From: JAPLHP01 sp963720375
GTDB taxonomy: Bacteria; Chloroflexota; Dehalococcoidia; UBA2247; RBG-13-53-26
Length of the DNA: 64,000 nt
NCBI GenBank assembly: GCA_963720375.1
Contig: CAVRFM010000012.1
Span: 91,681 to 155,680 of the forward strand
Direction of reading: 5' to 3'
In this document: positions 8,529 to 16,566 of the stretch, one piece after another
How positions within the stretch are numbered: position 1 is the first letter of the stretch
Layout of the letters: every line of letters starts with the position of its first letter
Program-made: the position numbers and the translations under genes
Notes under the pieces: generated by a model
Seen by the model: only the letters and a program-made list of their open reading frames with translations
Database searches by the model: none
Told to the model about the DNA's origin: nothing

Positions 8529-9479
8529 ATGCGAGTGTTGATCACTGGAGGGGCAGGCCGGTTGGGGATCAAAGTTTGTAAAGCTTTGCTACAAGATGGT
8601 TTCCAGGTACGGGTATTTGATTTGCACAATACGCGAAATGAGAAGCGTGTCAAGGAGCTTGGTGGGAAAGCAGAAATCCTGTGGGGGGACATAATGCGAC
8701 CTGATTCAGTCCGTCAGGCGCTGCAGGATGTGGACGCTGTGGTCCACATGGCTGGGATTCTACCCCCCATAACCGATGAGCAGCCGGAGCTGGCCTATAA
8801 AATCAATGTGGGAGGCACCAAAATTCTGGTTGATCTACTTAAGGAAAAGGGGGGTCATATTCCCCTGGTGTATACATCGTCAATCGTGATCTTTGGTGCT
8901 ACTCCTGATGCCACCGAACCCATCAGTGTAGAGAAGAATGCTTTGCATCCGGAAGAGGTGTATGCCGAGACTAAGGTTCAGGCAGGGAACCTGATCAAGG
9001 AAGCGGGGATTGACTATGTGATTCTCGTTATGTCTGGTGCCTTCGACCTTGATATGGGTGCCGTCAAGCTCATGTTCAGGCTTCCGCTTACCAACCGGAT
9101 GGAGTTCTGCCATCCCGATGATACCATCCTGGCAATAGTTAATGCCGTGAAGAATTTTGATGCTGCCAAAGGAAATATGTTGTTGATAGCTGGGGGGCCT
9201 CATGAGCGAATGCTATACGGAGAAGTGCTTGGCCGTGCCCTGAGAGTCTTGGGACTACCCCTTCCGCCAGCCTCCAAATTTAGCCAGCGACCCTATTGTA
9301 CCGATTGGTATGATACGAGCAAGTCTCAGGAATTGCTGCGGTTTCAGCAGAGGACCCTTGCCGATTATTGTGAGGACCTTAAGAAGGACTTATCCAGGCA
9401 ATATTCTCCACTGTTTGTGCCCTTTATGCGCTACTTCGTGGGGCCGGTCTTTGGGAGAGTCATTGTTCGCCTTCTATAA
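8529..9479 (+). CDS. NAD-dependent epimerase/dehydratase (extended SDR)
   Basis: 316 aa with the dinucleotide-binding TGGAGRLG at residues 6-13, an acidic Asp (VFDLHN) after the second beta strand favouring NAD(H), DVDAVVHMAGILPP, and the catalytic YAETK (YxxxK) near residue 142 preceded by a Ser-containing YTSSIVIFG strand. Such proteins act on nucleotide sugars, sterol-like or other hydroxyl substrates; nothing in the sequence fixes the substrate. The C-terminal region (residues 255-316) is basic with a hydrophobic end, FVGPVFGRVIVRLL, perhaps for membrane contact. It follows the membrane-protein gene by a single base. Confidence 0.85.
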   Translation: MRVLITGGAGRLGIKVCKALLQDGFQVRVFDLHNTRNEKRVKELGGKAEILWGDIMRPDSVRQALQDVDAVVHMAGILPPITDEQPELAYKINVGGTKILVDLLKEKGGHIPLVYTSSIVIFGATPDATEPISVEKNALHPEEVYAETKVQAGNLIKEAGIDYVILVMSGAFDLDMGAVKLMFRLPLTNRMEFCHPDDTILAIVNAVKNFDAAKGNMLLIAGGPHERMLYGEVLGRALRVLGLPLPPASKFSQRPYCTDWYDTSKSQELLRFQQRTLADYCEDLKKDLSRQYSPLFVPFMRYFVGPVFGRVIVRLL

Positions 9480-9865
9480 ATCATATTGCCTTCCAAATTG
9501 TCTTGGGGATAGCCATCCTCATGTCGATGTTCCAATTTGTGCCCCGAATAGACGTGAGTGGCTATTGGATTCTCAGGTGTCATCACCCCGTAAGCACCCT
9601 GTACTCGCCCTCTCTAGCACCCAGCTTATGTCTCAGGGCAGTGATGATCTGAGGTGACTCCCATGGATTTGCCCTGAGTTTGTTCTTGGCCTTGTAGGAC
9701 AGCAGTATCTTTAACAGGTCAAACGCCACCAATGCCAAGTTGCTTGACATCGGTGGCGTGATGATGGCTATTATTGATTTTGAGTGGCAATTGGGTGTGG
9801 TATGTTTTTGCTGAGAATCGGAGTGTGATGCTCAGACTATTCGGTCGGGCAATAGGGGTGTAACT
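9480..9865. other. Intergenic region with a hairpin and a possible gene remnant
   Basis: 386 bp with no clear gene. CGCCACCAATG (9724-9734) and CATCGGTGGCG (9748-9758) form an 11-bp stem with one mismatch and no T-run. A 55-codon minus-strand frame at 9583-9750 is listed separately. Confidence 0.4.
9583..9750 (-). CDS. Small open frame, possibly a gene remnant
   Basis: 55 codons from ATG with a protein-like composition (FDLLKILLSYKAKNKLRANP, then SPQIITALRHKLGAREGEY). There is no Shine-Dalgarno sequence before the ATG, and the start lies in the hairpin noted for this region. I do not recognise the family. It may be the C-terminal remnant of a degraded gene such as a transposase, or a chance frame. 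Confidence 0.22.
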   Translation of the reverse strand: MSSNLALVAFDLLKILLSYKAKNKLRANPWESPQIITALRHKLGAREGEYRVLTG

Positions 9866-11128
9866 GTGGTCCATTATGACAGTGATGCAGTATCTGCCAG
9901 CTACCGCATTGATAGTTCCAAGGCAAAGCAGTGGTGGTTTGAGCTCGGCCCAATCAGGCCGCCCAGCGAGGGCCGTGACCACTCGCTGCTTATCAGGGCG
10001 ACACGCAACTGTCCCTGGAATAGATGCCATTTCTGCAATGTCTACAAAGAGCAGAAGTTTCAGTATCGCGGCGTAGCTGAAATCAAAGAAGATGTTGATG
10101 CAGCTCGGGCTTTGGCTGCAGAACTGAAGACGGCTTCGTGGCAACTGGGAATGGGTGGGAAAATTGACAGGGTTGTTCTGAGCGCTTTAATAAACGGCAA
10201 TCCCGAGTTCTATGGTGGCGGTTCATCCGATGCCGATGGAGTAGAGTTGCGGATAAACAGCTTGGTCAATGTGGCCAACTGGCTGGCCTCCGGCGGACGC
10301 ACTGTGTTCCTTCAGGATGCCGATACTCTTATCATGAGGCCCCGTGAGCTGATTGAGGTATTGAAGTACCTCAGGGAGAGCTTTACCAGCATTGAGCGGA
10401 TCACCTCATATGCGAGGGCAAAGACCTTGTCCAGGAGATCTCCGGAGGAATTGAAGGAACTGCACGAAGTCGGGCTCTCCCGCCTGCATGTTGGTCTGGA
10501 ATCTGGGGCTGACGAGGTGTTGGGATATATGGAGAAGGGTGTCACTGCTGCGGAGCAAATCAAAGGAGGGCGTGTTGTGGTGGAGTCAGGCATATCACTC
10601 TCGGAGTATGTTATGCCTGGCCTGGGAGGGAAGAAATGGTCGGAAAGGCATGCCATGGAGTCGGCGCGGGTGCTGAATGGAATAGGCCCTCATTTCATCA
10701 GGTTGAGGAGTCTGGCGGTGAGGAAGGGCTCTCCTCTGTATGAACAAATGATCTGCGGGGACTTCCAAATGCTGAACGAGGATGAGATGGTCAGCGAAAT
10801 CGGTCTTTTTATCGAGAACCTTGATTGCCATTCCTATCTGGCCAGCGATCAGATGGCTAACCTGTTATGGGAGGTGGAGGGTCAGCTACCTCAGGACAAG
10901 CAGGCCATGCTGGATACCATATCCAGATACCTGTCAATGCGACCCGTGGAGCGGTTGCAGTTCTGCCTGGAGCGGAGGCGGAGGTCATTCTTCAGCATTT
11001 ATGGGGGCTTGCCTCCGGAGGTTCAAGAGGAGGTACAACGAGCTGCCAGTGCTATTGAGTCCGAGGCTCCTGATGCTGCGGAAAGGGTGAACAAGGCTCT
11101 TATTACCCTGAAACAGGGCTTCTTATAG
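9866..11128 (+). CDS. Radical SAM protein with a CX4CX2C cluster motif
   Basis: 420 aa, GTG start. The S-adenosylmethionine-binding [4Fe-4S] motif is RNCPWNRCHFCNVYK at about residues 52-66. It has four residues between the first two cysteines instead of the canonical three. Downstream are the radical SAM barrel features VFLQDADTLIMRP and GLSRLHVGLESGADEVLGYMEKGV, a pattern like that of coproporphyrinogen oxidase-like and B12-type radical SAM proteins. No B12 domain or auxiliary CxxC cluster is visible. The reaction is unknown. It stands alone, with a convergent epimerase gene downstream. Confidence 0.85.
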   Translation: MVHYDSDAVSASYRIDSSKAKQWWFELGPIRPPSEGRDHSLLIRATRNCPWNRCHFCNVYKEQKFQYRGVAEIKEDVDAARALAAELKTASWQLGMGGKIDRVVLSALINGNPEFYGGGSSDADGVELRINSLVNVANWLASGGRTVFLQDADTLIMRPRELIEVLKYLRESFTSIERITSYARAKTLSRRSPEELKELHEVGLSRLHVGLESGADEVLGYMEKGVTAAEQIKGGRVVVESGISLSEYVMPGLGGKKWSERHAMESARVLNGIGPHFIRLRSLAVRKGSPLYEQMICGDFQMLNEDEMVSEIGLFIENLDCHSYLASDQMANLLWEVEGQLPQDKQAMLDTISRYLSMRPVERLQFCLERRRRSFFSIYGGLPPEVQEEVQRAASAIESEAPDAAERVNKALITLKQGFL

Positions 11129-11181
11129 CTGTCTGGTGAGGGCCACTTCTGTAATTTACTTCCCTGGGCTGATCAGGCAGA

Positions 11182-12204
11182 TTACTTCTTTTTCTTGTCG
11201 TGAGCCCTGCGCCACTCAACATAGCGCTTGGTGCCCTCATCTACTGAGACCTTGGGCTCCCATGCCAGTTCTCTTTGGGCCTTGGAGCCGTCGAGAAGAC
11301 ACTCGGTGCGCATGATTTCGATGCTATAGCGATTCAAGAAAGGCATCTCTTTTGCCCGCCGCAGCGTTGATATCCCCTCCATGAGGCAGCACCAGACATA
11401 GGCAACAGAGTATGGCATGGTTCCATGGATTCTTCTGCCGCCCTGGGCCCGTATCATAGCCTTAGTGAACTCTTTAAGCCTGATTGGTTCAAGAGGAGCT
11501 ACATTGTAAACCTGCCCTATGGCCTGGTCACTGGTGGCTGCCAGAATGGCCAGGTCAGCTATGTCAGACACGTATACGATAGCGTATCGGGGATTGACCC
11601 TTCCTGGCCACAATACGATGGGGATGGGGAAGGACACATAGCGGTAAAGCCGGTCGGCAAGGAGTCTATCTCTGGGGCCGTAGGCTGCGCCTATTCTGAT
11701 CATCGAGACTTTAATCTTGCCTTGTTTGTGGTACTCCCAGCAGGCCTGTTCAGCCAGCAATTTGGCGTAGTCGTAATAGGTCTCGGGGCTGAAACATGCG
11801 GCACAGGGTGTGGTCTCGTCAGCCGGGATGTCTCCCTTGAAGCAGGCATCACCGTAAACAGTATAGGAGCTTACCTGCAGAAAACGGGGGACTTTTGCTT
11901 CAGCACTGGCCTTTAGTAGATTCTCCGTGCCCTTAACAGTTGTGGCCTCGAACTCCTGCCAGGTTCCCCAGCCGGGTGTAACTTTGGCTGCTGCGTGGAA
12001 TACTATGTCGACGCCTTTAACAGCAGGTAGCAGGCTCTCATAGTCTTGGACATCACCGAAGACAATCTCAGCGCCGGTGCTCTTGAGGTGACTAAGATCG
12101 GATGTCTTGCGGGACAGGGCTCGGACCTCATGGCCTTTTTCTATGAGACGTTCCACCAGGCCGCTTCCCACACATCCGGTACCTCCAGTAACCAGTGTCT
12201 TCAT
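11182..12204 (-). CDS. NAD-dependent epimerase/dehydratase (extended SDR)
   Basis: 340 aa from the ATG at 12204, which is preceded by a G-rich ribosome binding site and begins MKTLVTGGTGCVGSGLVERL. The frame continues 56 codons further upstream without homology-like sequence, so the longer version is rejected. Features are the dinucleotide fold TGGTGCVG, VDIVFHAAAKV, a Ser-rich LQVSSYTVYG strand and catalytic YYDYAKLLAEQ. It ends in a lysine-rich DKKKK tail. It resembles UDP-sugar epimerases and 3-beta-hydroxysteroid dehydrogenase/isomerase-like proteins; the substrate cannot be assigned. It is not closely similar to the epimerase at 8529. Confidence 0.85.
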   Translation of the reverse strand: MKTLVTGGTGCVGSGLVERLIEKGHEVRALSRKTSDLSHLKSTGAEIVFGDVQDYESLLPAVKGVDIVFHAAAKVTPGWGTWQEFEATTVKGTENLLKASAEAKVPRFLQVSSYTVYGDACFKGDIPADETTPCAACFSPETYYDYAKLLAEQACWEYHKQGKIKVSMIRIGAAYGPRDRLLADRLYRYVSFPIPIVLWPGRVNPRYAIVYVSDIADLAILAATSDQAIGQVYNVAPLEPIRLKEFTKAMIRAQGGRRIHGTMPYSVAYVWCCLMEGISTLRRAKEMPFLNRYSIEIMRTECLLDGSKAQRELAWEPKVSVDEGTKRYVEWRRAHDKKKK

Positions 12205-12426
12205 TCCCCCCCTTTTTGTTGATAACTGGCTTCTGTTTTTCAGGATTTCGTTCTTTAGACTCTTGATGGGGCTAATTCTTGGCCCTCTTCCTCTGCCTGT
12301 GTTAGCCATGATATCCACGTACCACTTGACTGTCAAGCCAGATTCAGGTTTGGGATCGGTTTGCGTTCTCAAAATTGAAGCTCAAAGTGATAGCGCACCA
12401 TTCTAAAGGGATCTGTGCCTGTTGCA

Positions 12427-12435
12427 TGGTATAAT
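12427..12435 (+). promoter_or_regulatory. Extended -10 promoter for the SemiSWEET gene
   Basis: TGGTATAAT is an exact extended -10 element, 80 nt upstream of the TTG start at 12516. No matching -35 box is apparent. Confidence 0.4.
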
Positions 12436-12515
12436 AACCTCCTTATCATGTTGTGCTGGCGAATAGTAGCAGCCGTTGTCGATAGAAAATAGCGCCGTGA
12501 TATCGGAGGTCGAAA

Positions 12516-12773
12516 TTGGATTGGACGGACGTTTTGGGGTTCATTGCCGGTGCTTTTATAACTTTGGCCTTCATTCCTCAAGTATGGCGTCTCTACAAAC
12601 TCAAGAGTGCCCGTGAGATAAGCTTGCCTTTCAGCATACTTTTCCTGGTGGGAGGTATCTGCTGGCTCTTGTGGGGGATTGAACGACATCTTGTGCCAGT
12701 TATCCTGTGGAATGCCATATCACTGGTGCTTGTAGGTGCTATGCTGTTCGCCAAGTTGAAGTATGGTGAATAG
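12516..12773 (+). CDS. SemiSWEET (PQ-loop) transporter
   Basis: 85 aa, three hydrophobic helices, full length for a bacterial SemiSWEET. The PQ-loop motif is FIPQVWRLYK at residues 19-28, followed by the conserved SAREISLPFS turn and WNAISLVLVG in helix 3. Two copies dimerise to form one sugar (usually sucrose/glucose-like) uniport path in the membrane. The TTG start is supported by GGAGG (12504-12508) seven bases upstream. It runs toward the pyr operon but is separated from it by a promoter and leader. Confidence 0.85.
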   Translation: MDWTDVLGFIAGAFITLAFIPQVWRLYKLKSAREISLPFSILFLVGGICWLLWGIERHLVPVILWNAISLVLVGAMLFAKLKYGE

Positions 12774-12799
12774 TCCTGGACATTACTCTCAAAGGCCAG

Positions 12800-12828
12800 T
12801 TGCCATGGGGTTGAGTATATGCTATCAT
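12800..12828 (+). promoter_or_regulatory. pyr operon promoter
   Basis: TTGCCA (12800-12805), exactly 17 nt, then TATCAT (12823-12828). Each box matches consensus at 5 of 6 positions. Transcription from about 12835 would make a leader of roughly 190 nt that contains the PyrR-binding stem-loop and terminator. Confidence 0.7.
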
Positions 12829-12907
12829 TGCAAAAATCTTGGAAAGTAGGGGCATCTCGAGGAGGTGCTGACTCTCAAGGTGGGTTAGCCAAACTTTAAG
12901 AACTGGG

Positions 12908-12939
12908 CCCTTAAGCCAGTCCAGCGAGGCTGGCAAGGG
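12908..12939 (+). promoter_or_regulatory. PyrR-binding RNA stem-loop (anti-antiterminator)
   Basis: The lower stem is CCCTT/AAGGG (12908-12912 with 12935-12939), with an AA bulge on the 5' side. The upper stem is GCCAG/CTGGC (12915-12919 with 12930-12934). The loop TCCAGCGAGG contains the CNGNGA signature of Bacillus PyrR binding sites as CAGCGA. Its 3' half (12927-12939) can instead pair with 12996-13008, the 5' arm of the terminator, over 13 bp with one G-U. This is the antiterminator expected for uridine-nucleotide-dependent attenuation by PyrR, whose gene comes next. Confidence 0.85.
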
Positions 12940-12991
12940 ATATAGAGTTGTAGCCCTCAAACTCTAGGCAATGTCGGGGCAACTAGACTGA

Positions 12992-13024
12992 AAACCTCTT
13001 GCCAGCCTGGCAAGAGGTTTTTTT
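12992..13024 (+). terminator. Leader terminator overlapping the pyrR ribosome binding site
   Basis: A perfect 14-bp inverted repeat, AAACCTCTTGCCAG (12992-13005) and its complement (13007-13020), is followed by seven T (13018-13024). It is the attenuator of the pyr leader. The AGAGG (13013-13017) that serves pyrR, ATG at 13027, is inside the 3' arm. Folding would therefore hide the start site as well as end transcription. Confidence 0.85.
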
Positions 13025-13026
13025 AT

Positions 13027-13623
13027 ATGCCTGAAAAAGTGATTATGTCTGCTGAGGAGATGCGGCGAGCTCTCACGCGCATTGCCCACGAGGTTATTGA
13101 GAGAAACCACGGCTGTGAGGACCTCGTTTTCATCGGCGTATATACCAGAGGGGTACCCTTGGCTACGCGGATAGCTGCATCGGTAAATGAAATTGAGAAG
13201 GTAAACATACCTGTGGGAGCGTTAGATATTGGCCCGTACCGAGATGATCTTTCCTTTCTGGAAGCGCCTCCCATGATTCGGCCCAGTGACATTCCGGGTG
13301 ATGTTGCTGGCAAGCGTGTTGTGTTGGTAGATGACGTCATTTATACCGGCAGGAGCATTCGTGCTGCCATGGACGCCATCGTCGACTTCGGACGTCCCCA
13401 GCGTATTCAGTTGGCGGTTCTTGTTGACCGTGGGCATCGTGAGCTGCCCATTCGGCCCGATTACGTTGGTAAAAACGTTCCTACGTCAATGAAGGAGGAG
13501 ATAGAGGTGAGGCTGCAAGAAGTTGATGGCAGGGATGAGGTTGTGATTGTGAATCGGGCTGACGTACAGTCTGTTGGGAAGAGGATTTCTGGAAAGTCTT
13601 CCGGATTGGAGGAATTGCCATGA
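13027..13623 (+). CDS. pyrR: PyrR pyrimidine operon attenuator / uracil phosphoribosyltransferase
   Basis: 198 aa. RNA-binding regulator that senses UMP/UTP against PRPP and binds the pyr leader; many members also make UMP from uracil and PRPP. The PRPP loop VVLVDDVIYTGRSIRAAMD is at about residues 97-115, and VFIGVYTRGVPLA near residue 38 and VDRGHRELPIRPDYVGKN near 138 are PyrR signatures. It overlaps pyrB by 4 nt (ATGA). The adjacent leader carries a matching binding loop, so autoregulation of the whole operon is likely. Confidence 0.96.
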   Translation: MPEKVIMSAEEMRRALTRIAHEVIERNHGCEDLVFIGVYTRGVPLATRIAASVNEIEKVNIPVGALDIGPYRDDLSFLEAPPMIRPSDIPGDVAGKRVVLVDDVIYTGRSIRAAMDAIVDFGRPQRIQLAVLVDRGHRELPIRPDYVGKNVPTSMKEEIEVRLQEVDGRDEVVIVNRADVQSVGKRISGKSSGLEELP

Positions 13624-15020
13624 GTCTAGCAAATAGAAGCCTGGTGGCCATGGATGATCTATCCAACGAAGAGATTGAGGCAGTCTTTTCTTTGGCCGAC
13701 GAGATGGCTGGCTCAATGAATGAGCAGTCCAGTGTATGCCAAGGGAAGATTATGGCTAGTCTCTTCTTCGAACCGAGTACCAGGACACGCCTGTCTTTCG
13801 AGGCTGCCATGCTTAGACTTGGAGGACATGTCATCACTGCAGTTGATATAGGTGCTACCTCCCTTGCCAAGGGCGAAAGCATTGCCGATATGGCTAGGGT
13901 GGTGGGAAGTTATGCCGATATCATCGTCATCAGACACCCCTGGGAGGGTTCGGCCAGAGTAGTGGCAGACTATGCTGGTGTACCTGTAATCAATGCTGGC
14001 GACGGAGGACATGAACATCCCACCCAGACCTTGTTAGACCTCTACACCATCAAGAAGGAGAGGAAGACTATCAAGGGCTTGAAGATTGCCCTGTGGGGCG
14101 ATCTGAAATACGGGAGGACAGTGCATTCCCTTGCCTGTGCTTTGGCGAGGTTTGGTGCTACTATTCTCTTCCGTCCTGCTCCGGGCCTTGAGATGCCAGA
14201 CCATGTCGTCCGGAAGTTGACCACGGAGTATGGGGGTGAGCTGCGAAGACCTGAGGCTGCCGATCAGGTGGGAAAGGGGGGGCTCTTTTCTCTGGATGCC
14301 ATATATGTGACTCCGAGTATCCCTCATCAACTGGCTATGATGCCTGATATCAGTATCCAGGTTGAGTTGGAAAAGGGGGTTGATGCCATTTATGTCACCA
14401 GATTTCAAAGAGAAAGACATACTCCTGTGGCAGGCGGAGATGATGCAAAGAAGGACTATCCGGTAGTGGACAAGAAGCTACTTGAGGAAAAGGTGTTCAA
14501 AGAAACACTTGTTATGCACCCGCTGCCACGTATTGATGAGCTTGCCCATGAGTTGGATGCTGACAGAAGAAGCATGTACTTCAAACAGGCTGCCCGAGGA
14601 GTGCCGGTCAGGATGGCTCTGATAAGCCTTCTGCTGGGAGCAAGGAAGGTCGATATTCTCGGGGCAAAAGAGCCGGCTTTAGTTCGAAAGTCGGGCTATC
14701 CTGTGTACGATCGTGGATTTGGTGTCAGATGCCAGAACCGAAACTGCGTGTCAGTCAATGAGGAGAGGTACATCAAGCCTGAGTTCAGGATTGTAGGCCG
14801 CGAGCCATTGACTCTGACGTGTATCTACTGTGAACATGAGACCTTTCCGAGATATGTGGCCAGCACGGAGTGGCATGAAGGGACTCTGGAAAGCAAGAAA
14901 TATCATAGCGCTGATAGCCACTGGGCTCGGAAGATAAAGCCGGAGAACCTGATCATCTTCGATTCAGAGAGTGAAGCCCAGTCCCGGGGGTTCAAGCCAG
15001 GTAAGTATGCAGGCAGTTAA
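13620..15020 (+). CDS. pyrB: Aspartate carbamoyltransferase fused to a PyrI-type zinc domain and Ada-like tail
   Basis: 466 aa against about 310 for a normal catalytic chain. Residues 1-345 are the ATCase: FFEPSTRTRLSFE, HPTQTLLDLYTI, ALWGDLKYGRTVHS and MHPLPRIDEL. Residues 371-404 carry C371-X4-C376-X24-C401-X2-C404, nearly the exact spacing of the E. coli regulatory-chain (PyrI) zinc site. The nucleotide-binding half of PyrI is missing. Residues 425-466 (KYHSADSHWARKIKPENL, then GFKPGKYAGS) match the Ada-type metal-binding fold, but its cysteines are replaced by Ser, Gly and Ala. It converts carbamoyl phosphate + aspartate to carbamoyl aspartate. Allosteric control by nucleotides is not expected from the sequence. 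Confidence 0.93.
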   Translation: MSLANRSLVAMDDLSNEEIEAVFSLADEMAGSMNEQSSVCQGKIMASLFFEPSTRTRLSFEAAMLRLGGHVITAVDIGATSLAKGESIADMARVVGSYADIIVIRHPWEGSARVVADYAGVPVINAGDGGHEHPTQTLLDLYTIKKERKTIKGLKIALWGDLKYGRTVHSLACALARFGATILFRPAPGLEMPDHVVRKLTTEYGGELRRPEAADQVGKGGLFSLDAIYVTPSIPHQLAMMPDISIQVELEKGVDAIYVTRFQRERHTPVAGGDDAKKDYPVVDKKLLEEKVFKETLVMHPLPRIDELAHELDADRRSMYFKQAARGVPVRMALISLLLGARKVDILGAKEPALVRKSGYPVYDRGFGVRCQNRNCVSVNEERYIKPEFRIVGREPLTLTCIYCEHETFPRYVASTEWHEGTLESKKYHSADSHWARKIKPENLIIFDSESEAQSRGFKPGKYAGS

Positions 15021-15038
15021 ATTCTGGATTTGGGGTGA

Positions 15039-16406
15039 GTGGTGAGGGGTATTGCTGTGCTCATCAGCGGTGGTCGAATTATTGACCCTGGCAGGAGCAT
15101 AGATAAGGTTAGCGATTTGCTCATAGTGGGAGGCAGAATCGCCTGGATTGGCGAAAGCGGCCGAGCTCCCGATCAACCGGAATGCATTGTTTTAGCTGCC
15201 AGAGGGATGATCGTTTCTCCTGGCTTTATTGATCTCCACTGTCATCTTCGGGAGCCGGGGTTTGAGGAAAAGGAGACTATAGCCACTGGGACAAAGGCGG
15301 CTGCGCGGGGAGGTTTTACCACTATTTGTTGCATGCCCAATACCTCTCCGCCCATCGACACTCCAGCCACAGTGGAGTACGTTGCAAGTAAGGCGAATAC
15401 GGAGGGGGTGGTTCGGGTTCTTCCGATTGGGTGTATCACCAGGGGTCAGAGAGGTGAAGAGCTTGTTGACATGAAGGATTTGGCTAAGGCAGGGGTGGTT
15501 GCCTTTAGTGACGATGGCAAACCGGTTTCAAGTTCGCAGCTTATGCGCCGTGCCTTGGAGCATAGTCGTCTTCTTGATTTGCCAATTATCGATCATTGTG
15601 AAGATGCCTCCTTGACTGCCGGTGGCGTGATGAATGAGGGGCTGGTATCTGCCAAGCTGGGATTGAAAGGAATGCCAGCAGCAGCAGAGGAGACTATGAT
15701 TGCCCGGGATATTGAACTTGCCCGGCTCACTGGTGGCAGAGTTCATGTTGCTCATGTGAGCACCGCTGGTTCTGTCGAGCTTATTAGCCGTGCCAGGGAG
15801 AATCATATTGATGTTACTGCTGAAGTCACCCCTCACCATTTAACGCTTACTGAAGAGAAAGTCATCGGCTATGACACCAGCGCCAAGGTTAATCCTCCGC
15901 TGCGGACCAGACAGGACGTGGAGGCACTGATCCAGGGGGTGAGAGATGGTGTTATAGATGCTATTGCCACTGACCATGCGCCCCATGCTACTCATGACAA
16001 GTCTGGTGATTTCAACTCGGCAGCCTTCGGCATCAGCGGGCTGGAGACAGCTTTGGCTGTCCTGCTTACTCTGGTGCATCAGAGAAAGCTGGATTTGGCA
16101 ACTCTCATTGCCAGGCTCACTGCCGGGCCGGCAAGAGTCCTGCGTGGGATGAGTAGCTCATCTGTAATCCCCTCTGGTTGCCCGGTTCCGGATGGTCTGG
16201 GCATGCTCCGAGTGGGAGCCCCTGGGGATGTTGTTGTCTTCGATCCGGATTTCGAATGGGTGGTCAACCCTGCCCTCTTCGTTTCCAAGGGGAAGAATAA
16301 CCCCTGGGCAGGATGCTCTCTCAAAGGCAAGGTGATGGCAACAGTGGTTGGAGGGGAGATCGTATACAAGGATATGCGTATCAGCATTGAGGCATTAAAG
16401 AGTTAA
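15039..16406 (+). CDS. pyrC: Dihydroorotase (type I)
   Basis: 455 aa amidohydrolase that cyclises carbamoyl aspartate to dihydroorotate. Zinc ligands and active-site segments are in order: FIDLHCHLREPG (HxH), FSDDGKP with the bridging Asp of type I enzymes, DHCEDASL, HVAHVSTA and DAIATDHAPH. GTG at 15039 or GTG at 15042 could be the start; GGGG at 15032-15035 gives better spacing to the second. It lies 18 nt after pyrB. Type I dihydroorotases often pair physically with ATCase in thermophiles, so an association with the extended PyrB here is possible. Confidence 0.94.
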   Translation: MVRGIAVLISGGRIIDPGRSIDKVSDLLIVGGRIAWIGESGRAPDQPECIVLAARGMIVSPGFIDLHCHLREPGFEEKETIATGTKAAARGGFTTICCMPNTSPPIDTPATVEYVASKANTEGVVRVLPIGCITRGQRGEELVDMKDLAKAGVVAFSDDGKPVSSSQLMRRALEHSRLLDLPIIDHCEDASLTAGGVMNEGLVSAKLGLKGMPAAAEETMIARDIELARLTGGRVHVAHVSTAGSVELISRARENHIDVTAEVTPHHLTLTEEKVIGYDTSAKVNPPLRTRQDVEALIQGVRDGVIDAIATDHAPHATHDKSGDFNSAAFGISGLETALAVLLTLVHQRKLDLATLIARLTAGPARVLRGMSSSSVIPSGCPVPDGLGMLRVGAPGDVVVFDPDFEWVVNPALFVSKGKNNPWAGCSLKGKVMATVVGGEIVYKDMRISIEALKS

Positions 16407-16566
16407 TGCTCGGATTGGTCCGAAGTCGATAAGGGCAAAAGCGAATGTTGGGCAATTCTAGTGTTGGAAGATATCTTGGTATTCGAGAGCTCTCATAGGT
16501 GGGGGGAGTCCTGGCAGGCACCAATCGGGCTCTTGTTATGCAGCCACTGAGAGAATATTTGAGAAG

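Noticed and set aside
9480..9865. tRNA gene in the larger intergenic gaps
   Set aside because: No cloverleaf or T-loop GTTCRANYC pattern with matching stems was found in this or other gaps.
12205..12372. Longer version of the minus-strand epimerase
   Set aside because: The extra 56 residues are unlike the family; the Rossmann motif should begin at the N-terminus.
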